From the NCBI GenBank assembly GCA_938092005.1, contig CALKOU010000015.1:1-64000 (forward strand): a stretch of 64,000 nt of DNA, read 5' to 3'. Under the pieces are notes generated by a model, which worked only from the letters and a program-made list of their open reading frames with translations, searched no databases and was not told where the DNA came from. The stretch is from an uncultured Flavobacteriaceae bacterium (lineage in GTDB: Bacteria; Bacteroidota; Bacteroidia; Flavobacteriales; Flavobacteriaceae). Of this stretch, positions 7,997-15,963 are shown piece after piece. The number at the start of each line of letters is the position of its first letter. Within the stretch, counting starts at the first letter, position 1. A program made the position numbers and the translations under genes.

Positions 7997-10900
7997 ATGT
8001 TTTTAGTCTTTGATACCGAAACGACAGGCTTACCCAAACGATGGGATGCCCCTATTTCAGATCACGAAAACTGGCCTCGCTGTATTCAAATTGCATGGCA
8101 ACTTCACGACGCCTCTGGCGCTTGTATGGATCACAAGGACTATATTATTTCTCCTGACGGCTTTGATATTCCTTTTGAATCAGAGCAAATCCACGGCATA
8201 AGCACTGCCTTAGCAGAAAAATTGGGAACACCGATTGATACGGTACTAGCAGATTTTATGCATGCCTTGTCACAAACCCAATATGTTGTTGGTCACAATG
8301 TCAACTTTGATGTTAACATCATTGGGGCAGAATTAGACCGTCTTGGGCTAGATACTACTGTTGCAGCACTTCCTGTGCTGGATACCTGTACAGAACATAC
8401 CGCTACCCTTTGTCAACTTCCTGGTGGGCGAGGTGGAAAATTTAAATTACCTACACTATCCGAACTATACAAACATCTTTTTGATGATCGTTTTGATCAA
8501 GCGCACAATGCCACCGCAGATGTTGAGGCAACAGCACGAGCGTTCTTTGAACTATTGCGTGTAAACCAGTTTCCATTAACTTCTGTTTCTGATGGTGAAA
8601 CCCTTCTTTCAAAAATAAGAGAGACCTATGCTAATCCCGTCCCATTAATCGGGTTATCGCATACTAATCTCAAAGACGCATCGGCTAAACTGACGAAGCC
8701 AGAACAAGGTTCAGTGGCTCCCCCTTCTTCAACAACGACAAAAACAACAAGCGACGTTCCTTTTGCGCATTTGCATACCCTTTCCCAGTTTTCGGTTTTA
8801 CAATCTACCATAGGAGTAAAAGAATTGGCTGAAACCGCAGATGAATTGGGGATGCCAGCAGTTGCACTGACAGATTTGGGGAACTTAATGGGTGCCTTTC
8901 ATTTTGTGAAATCTGTAAAACAGGTCAATGCAAAACGCGACGAAAATGACAACAGACCACCTTTAAAACCCATTGTTGGGATTACGCTTAATGTATGTGA
9001 AGATCACAAAGATCGAAGTCGCAGAGACAATGGCTACCAAATGGTTTTTTTGGCAAAAAACAAAGCGGGGTATCAGAACCTCTCAAAGCTTTCGTCCCTA
9101 GCCTACACACAAGGTTTTTATTATGTGCCTCGGGTGGACAAAAATCTGATTCAACAGTACAAAGACGAGCTGATTGTTCTTACGGGGAATACCTATGGCG
9201 AAGTACCATCTAAATTGCTTAACGTTGGTGAGAAGCAAGCCGAAGAAGCCTTGTTGTGGTGGAAAGCGCAATTTCAAGATGATCTTTATATTGAAATCAT
9301 GCGGCATCAGCAAGAGGATGAAAACCGCATCAACCCCGTTCTGATTCAGTTTTCACAAAAGCATGACATCAAGTTGGTAGCTACCAATTCGGTGTTTTAT
9401 ATGCGTCAGGAAGAGGCTAACGCGCATGATATTTTGTTGTGCGTAAAAGATGGCGAAAAGCAAGCAACGCCTATAGGTCGTGGTCGTGGTTATCGATACG
9501 GACTTCCAAATCAAGAGTATTATTTTAAAACACCTGAACAAATGCAAGCGTTGTTTGCAGATGTGCCACAGGCTTTGGCGAGTATTGCGGAAATCGTAGC
9601 CAAAATAACCCCTTTTGATTTGGCTCGAGAAGTGTTGCTGCCAAAATTTGATATTCCAGATGCATTCCTTTCTAAAGAAGATGAGAGCGATAACGGAAAA
9701 CGAGGGGAGAATGCTTTTTTACGCCATATTACATATGAGGGTGCTAAGGTTCGTTATGGAACACTTGATGATGCACTAACAGAACGCATTGATTTTGAAC
9801 TTAGCGTTATAGAAAATACAGGATACCCAGGCTATTTTCTTATTGTACAAGATTTTATTACAGCGGCTCGGGAAATGGGCGTTTCGGTTGGCCCTGGCCG
9901 TGGATCTGCTGCGGGTTCTGTGGTGGCATATTGTCTTAAAATCACCAACATTGACCCTATTAAATACGACTTACTTTTTGAGCGGTTTCTGAACCCTGAT
10001 CGAGTTAGTTTGCCTGATATTGACATTGATTTTGATGATGAAGGTCGTTCCAAAGTCATGGATTATGTTATTGAAAAATATGGCTCTAATCAAGTAGCGC
10101 AAATAATCACGTACGGTACCATGGCAGCTAAATCTTCCATTCGTGACACGGCACGTGTACTCGATCTTTCACTAGGGGATGCCGATAGAGTTGCCAAGCT
10201 TGTTCCCAACATGAAGTTGAAGAAAATTTTCAACCTCGAGGACAAAGCCCTAAAAGCAGATTTGCGTGCAGATGAATTTGCTCGCGTTACCCAATTAAAA
10301 GCAATTGCTGAAGGGAATGATTTAGAGGCGGAGACCTTAAAGCAAGCCCAAATACTGGAAGGTTCAATACGCAATACGGGCACACACGCCTGCGGGGTTA
10401 TCATTACTCCCGATGATATCACCGAGTTCGTTCCTATTGCTACTGCAAAGGACTCAGACTTATATGTTACCCAATTTGACAATGCTGTTGTTGAGGATGC
10501 GGGTTTACTTAAAATGGACTTCCTAGGTCTAAAGACGCTTACGCTAATCAAGGACACGGTTAAAATTATCAAATACCGACACGATATTGATCTAAACCCT
10601 GATGAATTTCCGCTTGATGATACGCCAACATATGCCTTGTTTCAACGCGGCGAAACGGTTGGTATTTTTCAGTATGAAAGTGCTGGAATGCAAAAATACC
10701 TTCGTGATTTAAAACCGAATGTTTTTGAAGACCTCATTGCGATGAATGCGTTGTACCGACCAGGGCCTTTAGAATATATTCCCAGTTTTGTTCGTAGAAA
10801 AAATGGACAGGAAGACATCACGTATGACCTCCCTGTGATGGAGCAATACCTAAAGCAGACCTATGGAATAACGGTATACCAAGAGCAAGTAATGCAGCTT

Positions 10901-12331
10901 TCCCAAGCGTTGGCGGGCTTTAGTAAAGGTCAGGCAGATGTGTTGCGTAAGGCCATGGGAAAAAAGATTTTCGCATTACTAGAACAACTTAAGCCTCAGT
11001 TTTTAAATGGAGGAGAAGAACGTGGACATCCTAGAGAAGTTCTTGAAAAAATCTGGAAAGACTGGGAGGCGTTTGCTTCCTATGCGTTTAACAAGTCGCA
11101 CTCCACTTGCTATGCTTGGATTGCTTATCAAACGGCTTACCTAAAGGCGAATTATCCAGCAGAATATATGGCTGCTGTACTGTCCAATAACATGAACGAC
11201 ATCAAACAAGTGAGCTTTTTTATGGAAGAATGCCGAAGAATGGGTATTTCGGTTCTTGGCCCTGATGTAAATGAATCATTTTATAAGTTTACGGTTAACG
11301 ATCAAGGGGCAATTCGTTTTGGTATGGGAGCCATTAAAGGGGTGGGACGTGGTGCCGTGGAAACCATAGTGGCACACCGTCAAGAAAAGCCATATACCTC
11401 TATTTTTGATTTAACACAACGTATTGATCTTCGTTCAGCCAATAAAAAATCGTTTGAGAGTTTAATTCTTGCTGGTGGACTTGATTCGCTTTCTGATGCA
11501 CATCGTGCCCAATATTTTCATCATAATGGCGATGGCGTAACCTTTGTAGAAAAAGCCTTAAAATACGGAGCAATACACCAAGAAAACGAACAATCTTCTC
11601 AAGTGAGCTTGTTTGGTGGCGATGCTGCAATTAGTATTCCAACACCCGAACTTCCAGCGTGCGAGCAATGGGCTGCACTCAAAGAGCTAAAACAAGAAAA
11701 AGAAGTTGTTGGTATTTATTTATCAGCCCACCCACTTGACGATTTTGCTCCTGCCATGAAACATTTTTGCAACGCCAAACTCGGGGTATTCAATGACTTG
11801 GATGCGTTGGTTAACAAAGAATTGAGTTTTGGTGGAATGGTTGGTGAGGTAGATCATCGTGTGTCTAAAAATGGAAAAGGATGGGCGCTTTTTGTTTTGG
11901 AAGATTTTGAAGAATCCTATCAATTTAGAATTTTCGGTGAGGAGTATCTTAAGTTTCGTCATTTTTTGGTGGAGGATAACTTTATTCATGTTCGGGCTTC
12001 TGTTCGAGAGGGTTGGCTGAATCGAGAAACGGGCAAAAGGGGTGAGCCCAGGTTGCAATTTAATGCCTTTCAGTTGCTTCAAGACACCTTAACTACAAAT
12101 ACGAAAAAGATTACGCTTCGCTTAGATGTTGCACAAATGGACGATGAATTGGCACTTTTTCTAGAAGCGTTGTTCAGTTCAAACAAAGGCGATCACAAAG
12201 TGGACATGACCTTTTATGAGATCGAAGATCAAATAAAACTGCATACATCAAGTCGAAAATTAAAGGTTAATGTCGGGGAGGCACTCTTAAGTGCCTTGGA
12301 CGAATATCCAATTTCATATAAACTAAACTAA
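7997..12331 (+). CDS. dnaE: DNA polymerase III alpha subunit with fused N-terminal DEDDh (DnaQ-like) exonuclease
   Basis: 1444 residues, about 280 longer than E. coli DnaE. Residues 1-180 form a proofreading exonuclease (FDTETTGLP, HGIS, GHNVNFDVN, HNATADVEAT). After a Ser/Thr-rich linker (about 235-253) comes the PHP domain from HLHTLSQFS (His258, His260), then the polymerase core with GPGRGSAAGS, catalytic aspartates in PDIDIDFDD (Asp676, Asp678) and MDFLGL (Asp841), the helix-hairpin-helix region and a C-terminal OB fold. The gene makes replicative polymerase and its own proofreader in one chain. In the PHP domain several usual metal ligands are replaced (see findings), so proofreading should rest on the fused exonuclease. 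trxA follows after 99 bases, with its own promoter. Confidence 0.96.
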   Translation: MFLVFDTETTGLPKRWDAPISDHENWPRCIQIAWQLHDASGACMDHKDYIISPDGFDIPFESEQIHGISTALAEKLGTPIDTVLADFMHALSQTQYVVGHNVNFDVNIIGAELDRLGLDTTVAALPVLDTCTEHTATLCQLPGGRGGKFKLPTLSELYKHLFDDRFDQAHNATADVEATARAFFELLRVNQFPLTSVSDGETLLSKIRETYANPVPLIGLSHTNLKDASAKLTKPEQGSVAPPSSTTTKTTSDVPFAHLHTLSQFSVLQSTIGVKELAETADELGMPAVALTDLGNLMGAFHFVKSVKQVNAKRDENDNRPPLKPIVGITLNVCEDHKDRSRRDNGYQMVFLAKNKAGYQNLSKLSSLAYTQGFYYVPRVDKNLIQQYKDELIVLTGNTYGEVPSKLLNVGEKQAEEALLWWKAQFQDDLYIEIMRHQQEDENRINPVLIQFSQKHDIKLVATNSVFYMRQEEANAHDILLCVKDGEKQATPIGRGRGYRYGLPNQEYYFKTPEQMQALFADVPQALASIAEIVAKITPFDLAREVLLPKFDIPDAFLSKEDESDNGKRGENAFLRHITYEGAKVRYGTLDDALTERIDFELSVIENTGYPGYFLIVQDFITAAREMGVSVGPGRGSAAGSVVAYCLKITNIDPIKYDLLFERFLNPDRVSLPDIDIDFDDEGRSKVMDYVIEKYGSNQVAQIITYGTMAAKSSIRDTARVLDLSLGDADRVAKLVPNMKLKKIFNLEDKALKADLRADEFARVTQLKAIAEGNDLEAETLKQAQILEGSIRNTGTHACGVIITPDDITEFVPIATAKDSDLYVTQFDNAVVEDAGLLKMDFLGLKTLTLIKDTVKIIKYRHDIDLNPDEFPLDDTPTYALFQRGETVGIFQYESAGMQKYLRDLKPNVFEDLIAMNALYRPGPLEYIPSFVRRKNGQEDITYDLPVMEQYLKQTYGITVYQEQVMQLSQALAGFSKGQADVLRKAMGKKIFALLEQLKPQFLNGGEERGHPREVLEKIWKDWEAFASYAFNKSHSTCYAWIAYQTAYLKANYPAEYMAAVLSNNMNDIKQVSFFMEECRRMGISVLGPDVNESFYKFTVNDQGAIRFGMGAIKGVGRGAVETIVAHRQEKPYTSIFDLTQRIDLRSANKKSFESLILAGGLDSLSDAHRAQYFHHNGDGVTFVEKALKYGAIHQENEQSSQVSLFGGDAAISIPTPELPACEQWAALKELKQEKEVVGIYLSAHPLDDFAPAMKHFCNAKLGVFNDLDALVNKELSFGGMVGEVDHRVSKNGKGWALFVLEDFEESYQFRIFGEEYLKFRHFLVEDNFIHVRASVREGWLNRETGKRGEPRLQFNAFQLLQDTLTTNTKKITLRLDVAQMDDELALFLEALFSSNKGDHKVDMTFYEIEDQIKLHTSSRKLKVNVGEALLSALDEYPISYKLN

Positions 12332-12332
12332 C

Positions 12333-12357
12333 TATTGAAATTCTATATGTTTCAATA
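12333..12357. terminator. Inverted repeat after dnaE
   Basis: TATTGAAA and TTTCAATA form a perfect 8-bp stem around a 9-base loop one base after the dnaE stop codon. No T-run follows directly. A second palindrome (ATGCTTAAGCAT, 12368-12379) followed by TCTTTTT lies just downstream. Either could end or stabilise the dnaE mRNA. Confidence 0.4.
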
Positions 12358-12402
12358 ACGACTCTTGATGCTTAAGCATGTCTTTTTGACAAAAAAACAA
12401 TG

Positions 12403-12410
12403 TACATTTG
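12403..12410 (+). promoter_or_regulatory. -7 promoter element (TACATTTG) of trxA
   Basis: Exact TAnnTTTG match 21 bases before the trxA ATG, implying a very short leader. A TTTG lies upstream at 12385-12388, but the 14-base spacing is shorter than usual. Confidence 0.55.
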
Positions 12411-12430
12411 GACTTTAAAAATAAACCGTT

Positions 12431-12748
12431 ATGGCACTAGAAATTACAGACGCAACTTTTGAAGAAGTTGTTTTAAAATCATCTCAACCTGTTTTAGTCG
12501 ACTTTTGGGCAGAATGGTGCGGTCCTTGCCGTATGGTTGGTCCCATCATTGATGAGCTTAGTCAAGATTATGACGGCAAAGCTGTTGTTGGAAAAGTTGA
12601 TGTAGATAACAATCAAGAATTTGCAGCCAAATACGGCGTGCGAAACATCCCAACGGTGTTGTTGTTTAAGAGCGGAGAGCTTGTTGATCGTAAGGTTGGT
12701 GTTTCCCCAAAGGCTGTTTATGCTGCTGCAATAGACGAACAGTTATAG
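12431..12748 (+). CDS. trxA: Thioredoxin
   Basis: A 105-residue cytoplasmic thioredoxin with the canonical active site FWAEWCGPCRM (Cys30, Cys33), the buried Asp in VLVDFWAE (Asp24), and the cis-proline loop RNIPTVLLF. There is no signal peptide, so it is a general disulfide reductase working with thioredoxin reductase. Length and all key residues are typical of TrxA. It has its own promoter element 21 bases upstream and sits between dnaE and tRNA-Asp. Confidence 0.96.
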   Translation: MALEITDATFEEVVLKSSQPVLVDFWAEWCGPCRMVGPIIDELSQDYDGKAVVGKVDVDNNQEFAAKYGVRNIPTVLLFKSGELVDRKVGVSPKAVYAAAIDEQL

Positions 12749-12765
12749 GTAAAAGTTTTTTTGCC

Positions 12766-12796
12766 TTTGTGTATCCGAAAAGACGATGTATATTTG
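12766..12796 (+). promoter_or_regulatory. Promoter of tRNA-Asp
   Basis: TTTG (12766-12769), exactly 19 bases, then TATATTTG (12789-12796): a full Bacteroidota consensus promoter placed 17 bases before the mature tRNA 5' end. Confidence 0.8.
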
Positions 12797-12813
12797 CAGG
12801 CGTCTAACAAAAA

Positions 12814-12887
12814 GGTCTGGTAGTTCAGCTGGTTAGAATACATGCCTGTCACGCATGGGGTCGCGGGTTCGAGTCCCGTCCAGACCG
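12814..12887 (+). tRNA. tRNA-Asp (anticodon GTC)
   Basis: A 74-base cloverleaf: acceptor GGTCTGG/CCAGACC with discriminator G, D-arm GTTC/GAAT, anticodon stem CATGC/GCATG with loop CTGTCAC (anticodon GTC), and T-arm GCGGG-TTCGAGT-CCCGT. The 3' CCA is not encoded. It has its own consensus promoter and an intrinsic terminator downstream (12972-12999), so it forms a single-gene unit with a trailer of about 85 bases holding a long palindrome. Confidence 0.97.
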
Positions 12888-12926
12888 CAAAGCAGCAATG
12901 CTTTCATTATCAACCGCGTTGTGTTG

Positions 12927-12948
12927 CTTGCAAACACGTGTTTGCAAG
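12927..12948. repeat. 22-bp perfect palindrome in the tRNA-Asp trailer
   Basis: The two 11-base halves are exact reverse complements (CTTGCAAACAC / GTGTTTGCAAG), centred on CACGTG. It lies 39 bases after the tRNA and before the terminator. It could be a processing hairpin in the trailer RNA or a protein-binding DNA palindrome. Confidence 0.6.
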
Positions 12949-12971
12949 AGGTTCGTAGGAGAACCCATGAG

Positions 12972-12999
12972 AAGCTTTCCTGAATAGGAGGGCTTTTTT
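12972..12999 (+). terminator. Intrinsic terminator of the tRNA-Asp transcript
   Basis: AAGCTTTCCT and AGGAGGGCTT pair over 10 bp (two G-U) around a GAAT loop and are followed by TTTT. Confidence 0.7.
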
Positions 13000-13043
13000 G
13001 TTTTATATGTACGCAGTAACTTTAACCCCACAATATTCATAGT

Positions 13044-13424
13044 ATGACCTACCTAAAGAGTATTTTATCTCTACGCTGCCCAAAGTGCAGAGCCGGAAAA
13101 ATGTTTCAGCACAAACCTTTCAGTTTCAAAGGATTGTCATCAATAAATAAAACTTGTCCACACTGCAAAATATCTTACCAACTTGAGCCATCTTTCTTTT
13201 ACGGGTCTATGTACGTGTCTTATGCTTTAGGTGTTGGGCTTGCGGTAGCTGTTTATGTGATATTGCTTCTTTTGGGATTAGGAAGCAACCTATTAATGTC
13301 TTTTTTTATAATAGCGGCCACAATAGTGGTGATGGCACCCTATGTTTACCAGCTTTCTAAAGTGATTTGGGCAGGATTTTTTATAAAATACGACCCTCAG
13401 AAATCTAAAAACACTACCCTATAG
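13044..13424 (+). CDS. DUF983 family membrane protein
   Basis: 126 residues. The N-terminal half carries a zinc-ribbon-like pair of motifs, LRCPKCRAGKMF (about 11-22) and KTCPHCKISYQLEPSFFYG (about 37-55); the C-terminal half has two hydrophobic segments (about 58-78 and 82-104), as expected for DUF983 proteins. The function of this family is not known. The 3' end overlaps the converging MscS-type gene by 11 bases. A near-consensus -7 element (TAACTTTA, 13017-13024, one mismatch) lies 19 bases before the ATG. Confidence 0.75.
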   Translation: MTYLKSILSLRCPKCRAGKMFQHKPFSFKGLSSINKTCPHCKISYQLEPSFFYGSMYVSYALGVGLAVAVYVILLLLGLGSNLLMSFFIIAATIVVMAPYVYQLSKVIWAGFFIKYDPQKSKNTTL

Positions 13425-14640
13425 CTTGCTGTTCGTATTCAAATAATCGAAGGTGAAAGAAGGATGCGGCTGCCAGTATGTGGTCAAAGATATCCGCTGA
13501 AATGGCTTCGTGGGTTTTCCAAACTTTATCGGTTGTAAACGCGTATACTTCAAGTGGTATTCCGTGTGGTGTAGGTGGCAATTGACGGCACATAACCGTT
13601 AGTTTTTGATTAATGCTAGGGTGTTGCGTTAAGTAGGTTTGGATGTAAGCTCTAAACAACCCTAGATTTGTGAGGTTCCTACCATTTAACGGAATAGTAG
13701 TGTTGGCTTTTTCAGACGCATTGTAGGCTTCAATCTCATTTCTTTTAGCTTGAATAAAGGGTTTGAAACGATCGAGTTGTTCAATAGGTTCCAATTCATG
13801 TACGTTTAAAAAACGTACAGAAGATGCCCGAATATAGAGCGGGCGTTTGATGCGGCGTCCGTCCGATTCGCTCATGCCGCGCCAGTTTTTTATAGAACTC
13901 GATAGAAGCTTATAGGTTGGAACTGTCGTAATGGTGTTGTCAAAATTGCGAACTTTAATGGTAGATAGGTTTATTTCAATAACATCACCATCGGCACCAT
14001 AGGATTCCATTGTAATCCAATCTCCAATCCGTACCAAATCATTTGCACTGATTTGAATACTAGCAACAAAACCCAAAATAGTGTCTTTAAATACCAATAA
14101 AATAACAGCCGATAATGCCCCCAATCCAGTAAAGAAATAAACCAACTCTTTTCCTGAGAGAATCGAAAAGGCTAATAATATTCCAATGCCCCAAAGGAAA
14201 ATCATTACAACTTGAATATAACTGTCAATGGGTTTGTCTCTAAATTGTTGTCGTTGTTGCAGTTCTTGTTTTAAGGTTCTTAATAGACTCCTTATAATGA
14301 GTATTGATATTAGAACGGCATATACATCAACAATCGCGGTAATCCATTCGCCGACCTTTTCATTTCCGTTACTCCAAATTGCAATTGTTGCATGTAGGAA
14401 GAAATATGGAATAAAACGCGCCACATTTTTTGGGAGCTTATGTGCTATAAGTGTATCATCAATAGTAGTTTTTGTTGCACTTGAAATTTTGTGAAATAGA
14501 TTTACAAGTATAAAACGTGCAATAACACGTAATATCCACGAAACAAATAAGAGTACAATGGTCACAGCTGTGAAGTCAGCCCACCACGCCCAAGAAGTGG
14601 ACCAGCCGTGGTTGATTAGAAAATCAAAAAGAATATGCAT
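13414..14640 (-). CDS. MscS-type mechanosensitive ion channel protein (YbdG-like)
   Basis: 408 residues with about five N-terminal transmembrane segments (residues 12-40, 66-86, 95-115, 140-165, 170-190), the MscS pore helix region GLGALSAVILLVFKDTILGF, and the cytosolic beta domain signature ISANDLVRIGDWI followed by GDVIEINLSTIKVRNFDNT. The extended C-terminal part (RGMSESDGRRIKRPLYI) resembles the YbdG/mini-conductance subgroup instead of the short MscS. It would be an inner-membrane channel that opens under hypo-osmotic stress. Its end overlaps the DUF983 gene by 11 bases, tail to tail; upstream it faces a histidine kinase gene transcribed the other way. Confidence 0.88.
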   Translation of the reverse strand: MHILFDFLINHGWSTSWAWWADFTAVTIVLLFVSWILRVIARFILVNLFHKISSATKTTIDDTLIAHKLPKNVARFIPYFFLHATIAIWSNGNEKVGEWITAIVDVYAVLISILIIRSLLRTLKQELQQRQQFRDKPIDSYIQVVMIFLWGIGILLAFSILSGKELVYFFTGLGALSAVILLVFKDTILGFVASIQISANDLVRIGDWITMESYGADGDVIEINLSTIKVRNFDNTITTVPTYKLLSSSIKNWRGMSESDGRRIKRPLYIRASSVRFLNVHELEPIEQLDRFKPFIQAKRNEIEAYNASEKANTTIPLNGRNLTNLGLFRAYIQTYLTQHPSINQKLTVMCRQLPPTPHGIPLEVYAFTTDKVWKTHEAISADIFDHILAAASFFHLRLFEYEQQAIG

Positions 14641-14689
14641 TTGGCTAAATTATGTATTAATTTGTACACAAATGGTATATTTATAAAGC

Positions 14690-14722
14690 CAAATAAAAAA
14701 CCCGCACCTAAAAAGATGCGGG
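14690..14722 (-). terminator. Strong intrinsic terminator pointing left, between divergent genes
   Basis: Read on the minus strand: CCCGCA, a 10-base loop, TGCGGG, then a run of TTTTTTATTT. This is a good rho-independent terminator, but it lies between two divergently transcribed genes, where no minus-strand gene ends. Confidence 0.6.
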
Positions 14723-14745
14723 CGTCAAAACAATAACCAATAAAA

Positions 14746-15963
14746 ATGTTACGACATTACAAACTAAATTATCACGAATCGTGCCAAAGTATCACAACGT
14801 ATTTTTTTAATTTTATTTTAGGAGTATTTTTCCTCTTTTTTTGCTTAAAAACACAAGCACAAGACCCCCAAAACTTTACAATTAAGCTCGAGCAATTGTC
14901 ATTTGTTGAAGCAGATCAAAAGGAACCAACTTTTCTAGATGCCTCACACGAAAGTAAAAAAATAGCCTTGTCTCCAAATTACAATTACATTCATGTTACG
15001 CTTCCCGACGACCCTGGTATTGCGTATTCCCATAAAGTAACGGGAGAAACGGGGCTTACGGATTGGCAGGAAACAGGATCAAATATTCATTTGGTTGGAT
15101 TGAGTAGGGGTGAGCATAGGCTTTGTATACGCGGTGAACGCGATGGAGTTGTTTCTGAAAATTTATTACAATATGATATTTATGTAAAAGCCCCTTTTTA
15201 CCTCAGTTGGTGGTTTATTTCCATAGTGTTAATATTAACTGTACTGCTGTTTTATGCTTTCTTGTCGCTTGAAAGCAAGCTATTAAAGGAACGCCGTGAT
15301 CGAAACTTACAAGTTTCAAATCTAGAAGCAAAAGCCTATCGTGCGCAAATGAATCCACATTTTATTTTTAATGCACTCAACGGTATGCAAACCGCCATGG
15401 TTTTGGGCGGAGAAAAAGAGTTTAATGCCTACATTACTTCCTTTTCAAAGCTTATTCGAGATACTATTGAGATGAGTAGCGTTGATAAAATCACAGTTGA
15501 AGCAGAAATGAAGTACATCACAAACTATGTGAAGTTACAAGGCCACCGGTTGGAGCAAGAAATTGAACTCACCATCAATATTGACCCAAAAATTGATCAA
15601 AAAGTAGTCTATTTACCTTGTATGATGCTGCAACCTATTGTTGAAAATGCTATTGTACACGGGATCATTCCTAAAAACGAAAAAGGTGAAATTACGATTG
15701 ATTTGCTGCATGAAGATGGAATGTTAAAAATAAGCGTTACAGATAATGGCATTGGCCGAGAAGCGGCAGCAAAACAGAAAGCAAAGTATGCAAAGCATAA
15801 GTCGTTTGCTACGCAAATTATGCGCGATAGGATTGATATTTTCAATTACTACAATGACAGAAAGCTTGCGTTTCGGATCGAAGATTTATACCACGATGAC
15901 GGAACTGCTGCGGGAACACGAGATATCCTTTTCGTTCCTTTAGAACTTAAGACACGGCATTAA
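14746..15963 (+). CDS. LytS/YehU-type sensor histidine kinase
   Basis: 405 residues. An N-terminal hydrophobic segment (about 18-36, possibly a signal peptide ending in TQAQ) is followed by a periplasmic domain of about 110 residues resembling the Y_Y_Y domain that normally caps two-component beta-propellers, a transmembrane helix (about 154-176), a short coiled linker and a His_kinase/HATPase pair. The phospho-acceptor is in NPHFIFNALN (His205), the N box in QPIVENAIVHG and the G box in VTDNGIGRE. Such kinases normally pair with LytTR response regulators, but none is adjacent, so this is an orphan. It is short compared with propeller-bearing relatives. The 3' end overlaps the converging GHMP kinase gene by 17 bases. 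Confidence 0.88.
   Translation: MLRHYKLNYHESCQSITTYFFNFILGVFFLFFCLKTQAQDPQNFTIKLEQLSFVEADQKEPTFLDASHESKKIALSPNYNYIHVTLPDDPGIAYSHKVTGETGLTDWQETGSNIHLVGLSRGEHRLCIRGERDGVVSENLLQYDIYVKAPFYLSWWFISIVLILTVLLFYAFLSLESKLLKERRDRNLQVSNLEAKAYRAQMNPHFIFNALNGMQTAMVLGGEKEFNAYITSFSKLIRDTIEMSSVDKITVEAEMKYITNYVKLQGHRLEQEIELTINIDPKIDQKVVYLPCMMLQPIVENAIVHGIIPKNEKGEITIDLLHEDGMLKISVTDNGIGREAAAKQKAKYAKHKSFATQIMRDRIDIFNYYNDRKLAFRIEDLYHDDGTAAGTRDILFVPLELKTRH

Noticed and set aside
12849-13040. Minus-strand open frame of 63 codons ending in SGRDSNPRPHA
   Set aside because: This is the well-known artefact of translating the antisense of a tRNA gene; it covers tRNA-Asp, its trailer palindrome and terminator.
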